Assembly (NCBI GenBank): GCA_035308025.1
Contig: DATGHL010000023.1
Location: 20,760 to 84,759 of the forward strand
Origin: Candidatus Binataceae bacterium
Lineage (GTDB): Bacteria; Desulfobacterota; Binatia; Binatales; Binataceae
DNA length: 64,000 nucleotides
Reading direction: 5' to 3'
Position 1 is the stretch's first letter. Each line of letters starts with the position of its first letter. Of the stretch, positions 17,002-25,286 are shown piece by piece. The position numbers were made by a program, and so were the translations under genes. The notes under the pieces are model-generated. The model had not been told where the DNA came from, ran no database searches, and was given only the letters and a program-made list of their open reading frames with translations.

Positions 17002-18216
17002 ATGAAAATAAACTCCTGGTCGCTACTGCTTGCATTCATTTGTATGCTGACGATCAGCTCAGCCGTTCCACGCGCGAATGCCCAGCCTGAGACGCCGCCC
17101 CGGTCATCAAGTAGCGCCGCGGTCCAGCCGATGGCCGCCGCCAGCCCGACGCCATATCTGGGATGCGACCAGACCGTCGCGGCCCATCGGGCAGGAGTCG
17201 GCGTCATAGTTCAGCAATCCAGCAACGGCGCGCAGCAAAAGAGCTGGCAGCCGATCGGCGGCGCCATCCAATTCACCGTCGCGACCTTTACCCGAATCCC
17301 TGACGACGCCGAGGTGGTGGTTTGCTTCCGATGGAAACAGCGGAACGGCGGCGAGCAAAAATATGTCGAGGCATCTAGTGAATCTGAGCTCGACAGCGAT
17401 CGGAAAGTTCTGAAAGTCACCGCGATCGTTCCCGCCGGCCTGGGACCGCCAAAAGATGCCGAACGGGTGGCACTGCTTCCTCTGGTCCCTCTGGCGCAGG
17501 TTCGGATCCTGGCGGTCGGGCCCGACAACAACCTCGCGGCCGATGCGAGCACCACGATTGGAATCACCAATCCCCTGTGGGCAATGCTTTTTGCGAGCCT
17601 TACGGTAATCGCGGGTCTGCTGCTCTTACATCTCTGTGCCACGAAGCGGCTAAAGCAGCCCGGGCTGCAGCAGGCCAACTGGCTACTGAGAATTATTTCA
17701 ACCGCCAATGGCGTTGCCAGCCTTTCCCAACTTCAGATCTTGCTCTGGACCTTCGTGGTCGCGGCCTCTGCCGTGTACGTAATGTCCCTTTCGGGTCAAC
17801 TGGTCGCAATTTCCGATGGAACACTGGTGCTGGTAGGCATCGCGGGTGCTGCTAGTATCGCGGCGAAAATCAACGGTCAGAATCTGATCGCGCGCGCCGG
17901 TACCGATACGGCCCAAGCGACCGCCGCCGCCAACGACGCCGCGAAGAAAAAGGCCGACGCCCCGCAAGCCCCGCCTGCGACCCAGATCCCCAAATGGTCA
18001 GACCTCCTGGTTAGCGACGGCACGAGCGACGCGACGGCCCCGCGCGAGGTCGATATCGCGCGCTTTCAGATGCTCATGTTTACCCTTATCACGGCCACCT
18101 TCGTCCTTATTTCAGTGGCGACGACTTACGTGATTCCGGAGATCTCATCGGGATTTGTCACTCTGATGGGAATTAGTAATGGAGTGTATCTGGGATCGAA
18201 GATCGCGCAATCATAA
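17002..18216 (+). CDS. membrane protein with internally duplicated two-helix module
   Basis: 404 residues: signal peptide (1-28, ending A-N-A), a periplasmic beta-type domain (about 50-190) with Cys55 and Cys108, then hydrophobic segments near 191-211, 245-263, 269-289, 358-377 and 382-400. Residues 241-290 and 352-401 align without gaps as two copies of one module (LSQLQILLWT vs IARFQMLMFT at the start, G-I-A/S-x4-A/G-x-K-I at the end). An Ala/Lys-rich linker joins them. GGAGG lies seven bases before ATG 17002. No function can be assigned; similar W-T/G-I-S-G-x-x-Y-L-G-x-K membrane modules occur in unnamed bacterial proteins. Confidence 0.75.
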   Translation: MKINSWSLLLAFICMLTISSAVPRANAQPETPPRSSSSAAVQPMAAASPTPYLGCDQTVAAHRAGVGVIVQQSSNGAQQKSWQPIGGAIQFTVATFTRIPDDAEVVVCFRWKQRNGGEQKYVEASSESELDSDRKVLKVTAIVPAGLGPPKDAERVALLPLVPLAQVRILAVGPDNNLAADASTTIGITNPLWAMLFASLTVIAGLLLLHLCATKRLKQPGLQQANWLLRIISTANGVASLSQLQILLWTFVVAASAVYVMSLSGQLVAISDGTLVLVGIAGAASIAAKINGQNLIARAGTDTAQATAAANDAAKKKADAPQAPPATQIPKWSDLLVSDGTSDATAPREVDIARFQMLMFTLITATFVLISVATTYVIPEISSGFVTLMGISNGVYLGSKIAQS

Positions 18217-18541
18217 TTCCAGTCAAGCGCGATCGCGGCTGGTCACCAAGTTCTTCACCGCGCAGAGGGGCTGACGCTGAGCTGGGTCGGCGCCGGCCGC
18301 TATCTCTGAGTGAGGCACAGCAACCCGGCCGCGACAGGCTAATGCGATTCCGCCTGATGGAAGGGCCTGACCTGACCCCCTCAACGGAGTTCATGCGATG
18401 GGAGAGGCGGATGTTCATTGTGATCGAACGAATTGTTCCCTCGATTGTTACGCCTTCTAAAATGAGTCTCACCCCTTCTGGAGCTGAACCCAAGTGAGAG
18501 ACCCTTTTGTGAAAGCTGTGAACGAAATCGGAGGATTTCTG
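18217..18541. other. intergenic region upstream of the FAD monooxygenase
   Basis: About 325 bases without a supportable gene. Base composition falls toward the right end, where the less GC-rich monooxygenase gene begins. A short frame starting at 18494 is just an N-terminal extension of that gene. GGAGG at 18530-18534 serves ATG 18542. No promoter boxes or repeats stand out. Confidence 0.4.
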
Positions 18542-19945
18542 ATGCCACTATCTCGGGGGCCAATGGCGAATTGTCTTGGTGAACATGCTGTGGTTATCGG
18601 TGGCAGTCTGACGGGACTGATGACAGCCCGTGTGCTCGCCGATCACTTCGAGTCAGTGACGGTACTCGAACGCGACCATGTTGAGTCGGGGCCTGCGCTG
18701 CATAAGTCGGTTCTGCAGGGCAACCATGCTCACGGGCTGCTGCTCGGCGGCCAGCAGGTAATGGCGATGTTGTATCCAGGTTTTCTCGCAAGCCTCAACA
18801 AACTCGGCTCGGTTCGTTGCCGTATGGGGAAGGAATGGGTATTTTACGGGCCCTTTGGCAAAGCGTATACCGTCGGGGGAAGTGTGCGCGAGCCACGCGA
18901 CTTCGGGATCGATTTCTACCTGCAGAGCCGGGGTCTTCTCGAATATTGCGTGCGGCAAAGTACGCTGGAGTACACGAATGTGAAGTTTCAGAAAGAGTGC
19001 GCGGTGCAAGGGCTTTTATGCCGTGCCGGTCATGTCGACGGCGTTCGATATAGCAAAGATGGCGAGTTGCGGTCTTTAGACAGTGATCTCGTAGTCGACG
19101 CGAGCGGATGCGGATCGCGTGCACCTCGTTGGCTTCGGGAAGTCGGCTTCGAGAGTCCCGCGGAGACTGCTATCGGCATAGATCTGGCTTATGCGAGCAC
19201 TAAGTTCCGCATACCCGAGGATTGCGACAGGCAAGAGCGGCTACTGGGCTTTGACTGGGGCTTGGCCCCTGATTTTCCAAACAGTGCTTTGTTGGAGATC
19301 ATCGAGGGGGACCTCTGGCTCGTCACGCTGGCAGGACGTTTCGGAAACTATCCGCCCCATGATGAAGCTGGGTTTCTTGCCTTTACCAGATTGTTACATA
19401 CGTCCAGGTTATTCGAGCTAATCAAAGATGCGGAACGGGTCGCCGATATCACCACATATCGTTATCCGACTGCCTTACAACGCCATTACGAACGATTGGG
19501 CGTTTTCCCCGAAGGATTTGTCGTCTTGGGCGATGCGATCACAAGCTTCAATCCGGTGTATGGGCAAGGGATGAGTGTGGCAGCGCTCCAAGTCCAAAGC
19601 CTCCAACAATTGCTGGCGGCACGGGCACTGGAAGGGCAAGGGTTAGGAGGGTTAGCGATGTCCTTCTTCCCGGAGGCACGGGACGTCGCTGGTAACGCGT
19701 GGACCCTGGCCGCCAACCTCGATTTGGCCTATCCACAGACGCAAGGTGAACGTCCACCCGATCTGAAAGAACAATTAGCGTATTTTGCCGCGGTCGAGAC
19801 TCTCGCCGCCGAGGATATCGAAGTTCATCGCCGATTGATTGAGGTGGTCAGTCTTTGCGCGCCGATGTCAGCGCTTAGCGAAGAGCCATTGCGGAGCCGC
19901 GTGTTGGAGGAACAGCGAAACCATCCAGAGCATTACAATTTCTAG
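18542..19945 (+). CDS. FAD-dependent monooxygenase-like protein
   Basis: 467 residues with the group A flavoprotein hydroxylase fold: dinucleotide motif VVIGGSLTGLMTARVLADHF with E-R-D after the second strand, a D-x-x-V-D-A-S-G-C-G-S-R strand, and the flavin-binding GD motif FVVLGDAITSFNPVYGQGMS. Such enzymes hydroxylate or epoxidise lipophilic or polyketide substrates, or hydrate carotenoid-like chains; the substrate cannot be read. ATG 18542 is chosen for GGAGG seven bases upstream, over 18494. Codon choice is visibly less GC-biased than in neighbouring genes, suggesting horizontal acquisition. No reductase partner is adjacent. Confidence 0.85.
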   Translation: MPLSRGPMANCLGEHAVVIGGSLTGLMTARVLADHFESVTVLERDHVESGPALHKSVLQGNHAHGLLLGGQQVMAMLYPGFLASLNKLGSVRCRMGKEWVFYGPFGKAYTVGGSVREPRDFGIDFYLQSRGLLEYCVRQSTLEYTNVKFQKECAVQGLLCRAGHVDGVRYSKDGELRSLDSDLVVDASGCGSRAPRWLREVGFESPAETAIGIDLAYASTKFRIPEDCDRQERLLGFDWGLAPDFPNSALLEIIEGDLWLVTLAGRFGNYPPHDEAGFLAFTRLLHTSRLFELIKDAERVADITTYRYPTALQRHYERLGVFPEGFVVLGDAITSFNPVYGQGMSVAALQVQSLQQLLAARALEGQGLGGLAMSFFPEARDVAGNAWTLAANLDLAYPQTQGERPPDLKEQLAYFAAVETLAAEDIEVHRRLIEVVSLCAPMSALSEEPLRSRVLEEQRNHPEHYNF

Positions 19946-20056
19946 TTTCCGACGACGCACGTATCGGATCTGGCCTTAACAGCGGGTGAAGGCGTTCTAT
20001 CCGCAGGCGAACAAGCTTCGAAATTGAGAGCGACTGCGATCCCTCCGTCGAACTCT

Positions 20057-20076
20057 TATGTAATACTATGTAATAC
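20057..20076. repeat. two perfect tandem copies of TATGTAATAC
   Basis: The 10-bp unit TATGTAATAC occurs at 20057-20066 and 20067-20076 without a gap, about 85 bases before the LLM oxidoreductase ATG (20161). The one-helical-turn period places both copies on the same face of DNA, as in an operator; each copy also contains a -10-like TAATAC. Function unproven. Confidence 0.55.
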
Positions 20077-20160
20077 AGGGACTGAGACTTTGCATGTGGC
20101 GCTTGACTCCTCAGTCGAGCGGGCATCGATTCGGAGCGGGAGTCAGGAGTCATCATAGGT

Positions 20161-21078
20161 ATGGAGCAAAAAATCGGATTCGGGGTCTTCTCGCCACAGG
20201 CCGGACTGCCCTTCAAGGCGTTGCTCGAGCGCGCGCTTCAGATTGAGCGGCTAGGCTATCACTCGATCTGGCTGGTCGATCATTTCTGGAATCGCGGCGT
20301 GCCCGAAGCCGACGTGCTCGAATGCACCACCACGATGAGCGCGCTCTGTGCGCGCACCGAAAAGCTCCGGGTCGGCTCGCTGGTGCTCTGTAACTCATTT
20401 CGTAATCCCGCGATGCTCGCAAAGGTGCTGGCGAGTATCGACTGCATCAGCGGCGGCCGCCTTGAGATCGGGCTCGGCGCGGGCTGGATGGACGAGGAAT
20501 ATCGCGCCTACGGCTACGAGTTTCCGTCGATGGGAGCGCGGCTGCGGCAACTCGAAGAGGGCGTGCAGATTCTCAAGGCGATGCTCTCCACGAAACAGTC
20601 GAGCTTTAAGGGGCGCTACTATCAGACCGCCGACGCCTGGAACAATCCGCAGCCGGTGCAGCGGCCTCATCCACCGATTACGATCGGCGGCAGCGGCGAA
20701 AAAGTGATGCTGAAAATTATTGCGAAGTATGCCGACCGCTGGAATTGCCCGGCGGGATATCGCAGCTTTGAGCAGAAATTCAACGTGCTCAAGGAGCATT
20801 GCGCCGCCGTCGGCCGCGACATCAAAGAGATCAACATCTCGGAGCAATTGCTCGTCTGTATCGGCGCCAACGAGGCCGAGGTCGAGGAGCGCTGGAAGAT
20901 CGCGCAGCGCCTGCCGTTCTGGCGCACCGCGATCAAAGGCACGCCGGACACCGTCGTCGAGCAATTGCGCGAGCGGGTCAAGCGCGGCATCCAGTTTTTT
21001 ACGATCATCTTCGGCGATCTGAACTCGCCGCAGAGTATCGAGCTGTTTGCGCGCGAGGTGATGCCCGCTTTCGCGTGA
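20161..21078 (+). CDS. LLM-class flavin/F420-dependent oxidoreductase
   Basis: 305 residues with the bacterial luciferase-like barrel: FGVFSPQAG start, SIWLVDHFW, TEKLRVGSLVLCNSFRNPAMLAKVLASID, then the family signature GGRLEIGLGAGWMDEEYRAYGY split over residues 100-121 and PHPPITIGGSG near 185. In this subgroup the cofactor is often F420H2 rather than FMN, acting on hydrophobic aldehydes, ketones or amines. A short 97-residue protein follows at 21148 and may be co-transcribed. The tandem repeat at 20057-20076 may control it. Confidence 0.88.
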   Translation: MEQKIGFGVFSPQAGLPFKALLERALQIERLGYHSIWLVDHFWNRGVPEADVLECTTTMSALCARTEKLRVGSLVLCNSFRNPAMLAKVLASIDCISGGRLEIGLGAGWMDEEYRAYGYEFPSMGARLRQLEEGVQILKAMLSTKQSSFKGRYYQTADAWNNPQPVQRPHPPITIGGSGEKVMLKIIAKYADRWNCPAGYRSFEQKFNVLKEHCAAVGRDIKEINISEQLLVCIGANEAEVEERWKIAQRLPFWRTAIKGTPDTVVEQLRERVKRGIQFFTIIFGDLNSPQSIELFAREVMPAFA

Positions 21079-21147
21079 GTCGGCGCCGATCGCTAACCAC
21101 TTCGTCAAGTTTACGAGTATAAGGAATCCATCGAGGAGGAGAATTTT

Positions 21148-21441
21148 ATGCCGCTCTATCTGGACGAAATCAGTTTCAACGTTTCGAGCAAAGAGGATCT
21201 GCAACGCGCGCACGCACTGATCAGCGGTGCGGTGAAGAATGGCTTTCCGCCGGGCGTGACGCTCAAGGCGGGACCCTGGTTTTCGAACGAAGAGGCCACG
21301 GTCATCCTCATCCTCGATATTCAGGACCATGCGCTGACCTTCGGGCCCTTCAGCGGCGCGATGGCTAGCGGCGTCGTCTCGAAACGGCGGCTCAGCCCGA
21401 TCGTGGACTGGGAGACCGCGGGCAAGAGTATCAACGGCTGA
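21148..21441 (+). CDS. small conserved-looking protein of unknown function
   Basis: 97 residues, soluble, mixed alpha/beta (strand, helix E-D-L-Q-R-A-H-A-L-I, then several strands with W-F-S-N-E-E-A-T-V-I-L-I-L-D). The pattern suggests a ferredoxin-like or ACT-like dimeric barrel but no family is recognised. GAGGAGGAG lies seven bases before ATG 21148, a strong site. It sits between the LLM oxidoreductase and the TPP enzyme on the same strand and is probably in one operon with them. Confidence 0.7.
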   Translation: MPLYLDEISFNVSSKEDLQRAHALISGAVKNGFPPGVTLKAGPWFSNEEATVILILDIQDHALTFGPFSGAMASGVVSKRRLSPIVDWETAGKSING

Positions 21442-21477
21442 TTGCATCAAAAAAAAATAGCGGATGAGAGTTCGTCG

Positions 21478-23022
21478 ATGAACGGCGCTGAGAGTCTGAT
21501 CGCGACCGCGTTGGCGGCGGGGGTCGAGGTCTGCTTCGCGAATCCGGGGACGACCGAGATGCCGTTAGTCGCGGCGCTCGACGCCACTCGCGGGATGCGC
21601 GCGGTGCTCGGCCTGTTCGAAGGGGTCTGCACGGGCGCCGCCGACGGCTACGCGCGCATGGCCGGCAAGCCCGCGCTGACGCTCCTGCATCTCGGCCCCG
21701 GCTTCGCTAACGGGATCGCAAACCTGCACAATGCGCGCCGCGCCCGTTCACCGATCGTTAATGTGATCGGCGACCACGCGACCTGGCATCTCGCCGCCGA
21801 CGCGCCGCTCACGTCGGATATTGTTTCGCTCGCGCGGCCGGTCTCCGGATGGATTCGCGAAGTGAAGTCGGCGGCCGCGGTGGCCGCGGATACCGCTGAT
21901 GCGATCGCGGCGGCGGGCGGCGCGCCCGGGAAAATCGCAACGCTGATTGTGCCGGCGGACTGCCAGTGGAGTCCCGCCGGCGGGATCGCGCCCGCGGGCA
22001 AAGTCGCGACGTCGCCGCTCACGCCCGATAACGCGATCGCACGCGCCGCCGAGATGCTCCGCACGCACGGCGTTAACGCGGTCATCTTCATGGGGGCGCA
22101 GGCGACGCGCGAACGCGGCCTCAAGGCGGCGGCGCGCCTCGCGGCCAAGACCGGATGCCGCCTGATGTGCGAGACCTTTCCCGCGCGTATCGAGCGCGGC
22201 GGCGCGCGGCCCGCGGTCGAGAAACTGCCATACTTCCCCGAGCAGGCGACCGAAGCGCTGGCGAAGTCCGCTGCCTTCGTTCTCGCCGGCGCGCTCAACC
22301 CGGTAGCTTTTTTCGGTTATCCGAATCTGCCGAGCGAGTTGATTCCGGCTGGCCGCGCAATCGCGACGCTGGCGACGCCCGAGCAGGACTCGGCGGCGGC
22401 GCTGGAAGCGCTTGCCGATCTGATCGGCGCGCGAAGCGATCCCGCGCCGCCTGCGACCGCACGCCCCGCGATGCCAACCGGCAAACTCGACGCCTCGACG
22501 ATCGGCGCTGCGATCGCGGCGCTGATGCCCGCGAACTGCATCGTGATGGACGAGGCCGCGACCACCGGCCTGCCCTTCTTCGGCGCCTCGACGGGCGCGC
22601 CCGCGCATAGTTACCTCGCTCTCACCGGTGGCGCGATCGGACAAGGATTGCCCTGCGCGACGGGCGCCGCGGTCGCTTGTCCCGATCGCAAGGTCATTGC
22701 CTTTCAGGCCGATGGGAGCGGGATGTACACGCTGCAGGCCTTGTGGACGCAGGCGCGCGAAAAGCTCGACGTCACAACGCTCATATGCAATAACCGCCGG
22801 TACCGGATTTTGCAGGTTGAACTCGCGCGCGCCGGTATCACCGAGCCGGGCCGCGCGGCGCGATCGCTCACGAGCCTCGCCGAGCCCGAGATCAATTGGG
22901 CTTCGCTGGCGGCGGGAATGGGCGTTCCCGCGGTGCGGGTCGAGAATGCGGAAACCCTCACCGTGGAACTCCGACGCGCGCTCAAGGAACGCGGACCCAA
23001 CCTGATCGAGATGATGATCTAA
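21478..23022 (+). CDS. TPP-dependent acetolactate synthase-like enzyme
   Basis: 514 residues of the IlvB/benzoylformate decarboxylase type. The catalytic glutamate that activates TPP lies in [17 protein letters not shown]; the TPP/Mg motif begins [10 protein letters not shown] and ends at the double Asn of LICNNRRYR. Starts at ATG 21478 (GAGAG seven bases upstream) rather than TTG 21442. Members with this short form, often labelled acetolactate synthase large subunit, lack the regulatory partner ilvH and probably decarboxylate other 2-oxo acids. It converges on the ArsA-type gene, sharing four bases of stop codon sequence. Confidence 0.85.
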   Translation: MNGAESLIATALAAGVEVCFANPGTTEMPLVAALDATRGMRAVLGLFEGVCTGAADGYARMAGKPALTLLHLGPGFANGIANLHNARRARSPIVNVIGDHATWHLAADAPLTSDIVSLARPVSGWIREVKSAAAVAADTADAIAAAGGAPGKIATLIVPADCQWSPAGGIAPAGKVATSPLTPDNAIARAAEMLRTHGVNAVIFMGAQATRERGLKAAARLAAKTGCRLMCETFPARIERGGARPAVEKLPYFPEQATEALAKSAAFVLAGALNPVAFFGYPNLPSELIPAGRAIATLATPEQDSAAALEALADLIGARSDPAPPATARPAMPTGKLDASTIGAAIAALMPANCIVMDEAATTGLPFFGASTGAPAHSYLALTGGAIGQGLPCATGAAVACPDRKVIAFQADGSGMYTLQALWTQAREKLDVTTLICNNRRYRILQVELARAGITEPGRAARSLTSLAEPEINWASLAAGMGVPAVRVENAETLTVELRRALKERGPNLIEMMI

Positions 23023-24128
23023 CGCCGGCTCGAGCCCAATTCGTGCAAGCCCGCGGCGATCGCAGCAAGGTCCGCGAGCGCGCGGGGCTCGCGGCCAAGA
23101 TCGTCCGCAACGATAATCGGAATCTCGTCGGGGATCGCGGCGCGCAAGCGCGCGAGCGCCGCCCGCTCGCGCTCCTTCAACGCGGCGAAATCCGCGAGGT
23201 TACGCCGCAACTTGGCCTTCAACCCCACCGGCAGCTTCGCCGTCTCGATCTCGTCCGCGTCAGGCAACGACGCCATCCGCCGATTGACCGCCACCGCGCC
23301 GATCCGCAATCCCATCGCGCGCAAGGTACGCGCAAATTCTCGAGCCTCATCGACTCTTTCCGGGCTCGGGCTCGTGACCAACACGATAAAGCTCTCGTCA
23401 GCGCGAATCAGTGCCGCGGCCTCGGCCGCACGCGTCGCGAAACCGTCGTACATGCCCTCGAAGCCGCGCACAAAACCCTGCACGTCCGCCAGCAGATGAA
23501 GCCCAGTCAGGCGATCAAACGCCGACAGCACCGCCCGCGCCGCGAGGTCCAGCACGCTTAGCGGCGCACGCATCAGACCGCGCGACGCGCCCAGCAGCGT
23601 GATCGCCCGCGAGCTCATCAGGTCGAGCATGCGCTGCGGCGCCTCGAGAAAATCCAGCGCCTCACGCGCGGGCGGCGTGTCCAGCACGATCAACTCCGCG
23701 CCGCCCTCGTGATAAAGGCCGAGCAGCCGCTCCATCGCCATGTAATCCGCCACGCCCGCCAGCGCGCTCGACAGATTCTGGTAGATTCGCCCCGCAATAA
23801 TCGCATCGCGGGCAGCGGGCGATGGCGCGTGGCGGGCGATCAACCCGTCGAAAGTCGTTTTCGGATCGAGCCGCAGCGCGCGCAGCCGTCCCGAGGACTT
23901 CGCCCGCAGCCCGGCGAGCCCGACGCTCTGCAGCTCGACGGCGTCCGCTTCCAGCCCCAGCGCGTCGAGCAGGCGCGGCGCCGGATCGATCGTCATTACA
24001 TCGACCCGCCGTCCGCGGATCGCCTCCGCCAGCGCAATCGCGGCGCTGAAGGTCGTTTTGCCGACGCCCCCGGGTCCGAGGCAGATGACGAGCCGCCTGC
24101 TGTCGAGGTCGAGGCCCGTTCTCATCAC
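23019..24128 (-). CDS. ArsA/Get3-family ATPase, copy 1
   Basis: 369 residues with a SIMIBI-class P-loop [14 protein letters not shown] near residue 18, [16 protein letters not shown] (switch I type) and [15 protein letters not shown] (switch II type). Arsenite-pump and tail-anchored-protein ATPases have KGGVGKT; here the first Lys, which normally reaches across the dimer, is Pro. No arsB or other arsenic gene is near, so arsenite export is unlikely; paired ArsA-like ATPases are common in this kind of genome without a known client. Translationally coupled to copy 2 by an ATGA overlap. Confidence 0.85.
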   Translation of the reverse strand: MMRTGLDLDSRRLVICLGPGGVGKTTFSAAIALAEAIRGRRVDVMTIDPAPRLLDALGLEADAVELQSVGLAGLRAKSSGRLRALRLDPKTTFDGLIARHAPSPAARDAIIAGRIYQNLSSALAGVADYMAMERLLGLYHEGGAELIVLDTPPAREALDFLEAPQRMLDLMSSRAITLLGASRGLMRAPLSVLDLAARAVLSAFDRLTGLHLLADVQGFVRGFEGMYDGFATRAAEAAALIRADESFIVLVTSPSPERVDEAREFARTLRAMGLRIGAVAVNRRMASLPDADEIETAKLPVGLKAKLRRNLADFAALKERERAALARLRAAIPDEIPIIVADDLGREPRALADLAAIAAGLHELGSSRR

Positions 24129-25015
24129 GCGATCCCGCTTGCGGCGAACGCGTCCGCGAGCGCCTCGAATTCCGGCTGCGCCAGCGCGGGCCGAAAGAGC
24201 GTCGGCAGCGTCACGACTTCGAGCCCTGCGCGCCGCAGCTCGCGCTTCGCGCGCAGCATCTCCGCGGCTGCCGTGCGCCGTGCTTGCGCCAGGCGGCGAT
24301 GATCTTCAAGCCCATCCAGGCGAGTCAATTCTTGCGCGGAGAAAAGTGCCGGGGTCGCGCCGTTGAGTACGGCGCCGATACACCTGATGCCCAACGCGGT
24401 CAGCGCCGGCGGCGCGGCGAGCGCCTCGCGGAGCGCGAGTTCTTCCGCGCGCAGCGTCAGGAGCACCCCGAAGCGCTCGCCCTCCCGGATAAACTCATCG
24501 ACCTCGGCGGCGAGCCGGTTGAGGGTTCCGAACGGCGCGAGCCGCTGAACACCGTCCGCGACTGACAACATTTCGAGCGCGCTGCCGGTGGCCGCAGCAT
24601 CGATCACCAGAGTTCGATCTCGATGCTCCGCGACCGCCATCAGCCGAATCCGCGCGAGCATCAGGAAAGCCTCGAGTCCGGGCAACGCCGCCGCGACCAG
24701 ACCAAAGGTGCGGCTCTGCAGCAACCGCCGTGAGATTGCGCGCAGCGGCACAATTCGCTCGATAAAGGCTTGCAGTTCAGCGCGAGCGGTCAGCGCCCGA
24801 TACTCAAAGTTGCCTCCCGCGAGCGGCGAGGCCGGACCGCCGCCATCTGCGCTTGAACGTCGCGGATCGAGCTCAACCAGCGTCACCGCGCGCGCGCGTG
24901 ACAACGCCAGCGCCAAAGCGACCGCGACCGTGCTCTTGCCCGTACCGCCCTTGCCGGTTACGAAGATAACCTGGGGCAGCTTGATTGATGAACGGCAGGT
25001 TGTCTCAGTGCGCAT
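24125..25015 (-). CDS. ArsA/Get3-family ATPase, copy 2
   Basis: 296 residues with deviant Walker A VTGKGGTGKSTVAVALA near residue 20 (signature Lys retained), VTLVELDPRRSS (switch I) and RTLVIDAAATGSALEML (switch II). Shorter than typical ArsA halves. With copy 1, whose start overlaps its stop, it probably forms a hetero-assembly in which only this subunit supplies the trans-acting lysine. Divergent from the DUF4911 gene by 13 bases, so promoters must overlap. Confidence 0.85.
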   Translation of the reverse strand: MRTETTCRSSIKLPQVIFVTGKGGTGKSTVAVALALALSRARAVTLVELDPRRSSADGGGPASPLAGGNFEYRALTARAELQAFIERIVPLRAISRRLLQSRTFGLVAAALPGLEAFLMLARIRLMAVAEHRDRTLVIDAAATGSALEMLSVADGVQRLAPFGTLNRLAAEVDEFIREGERFGVLLTLRAEELALREALAAPPALTALGIRCIGAVLNGATPALFSAQELTRLDGLEDHRRLAQARRTAAAEMLRAKRELRRAGLEVVTLPTLFRPALAQPEFEALADAFAASGIA

Positions 25016-25028
25016 CTACGGAGGCGAA

Positions 25029-25286
25029 GTGGCGGAAAGGCCTAACGATACGGCTCGCGATATTCCCGCGCCGATTGACACCGTCGCGTTTGCCATAGCG
25101 CCGGAACAAATCGCGTTGTTCAAGGCGATCATCGAGTCCTACGATAACCTGGCAACCGTGCGCACCGAGGATCCGCGCCGCCATCATATGAAACTCTATT
25201 TCGCACCCGAGATGCGGCTCGAAGTTGAGGCGCTGCTTGCGGCGCTCGCCGCCGACTTCTCGATCATCCGTCTGGATTCGCCCTAG
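25029..25286 (+). CDS. DUF4911 protein
   Basis: 85 residues from GTG 25029 (GGAGG four bases upstream); a GTG at 25008 is possible. The segment IDTVAFAIAPEQIALFKAI, the D-N-L-A-T-V-R-T strand and the closing R-L-E-V-E-A-L-L-A-A-L are the DUF4911 pattern, a small ACT-like domain frequent in deltaproteobacteria. Function is unknown. It converges on the GH15 gene; the two stop codons share CTAG at 25283-25286. Confidence 0.75.
   Translation: MAERPNDTARDIPAPIDTVAFAIAPEQIALFKAIIESYDNLATVRTEDPRRHHMKLYFAPEMRLEVEALLAALAADFSIIRLDSP

Noticed and set aside
22155..22610. Arg-rich frames inside the TPP enzyme
   Set aside because: Shadow frames of a GC-rich gene with Arg/Ala/Ser bias.
23019..25015. Arsenite efflux operon
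   Set aside because: Only ATPases are present; no arsB, arsR, arsC or arsD near them.
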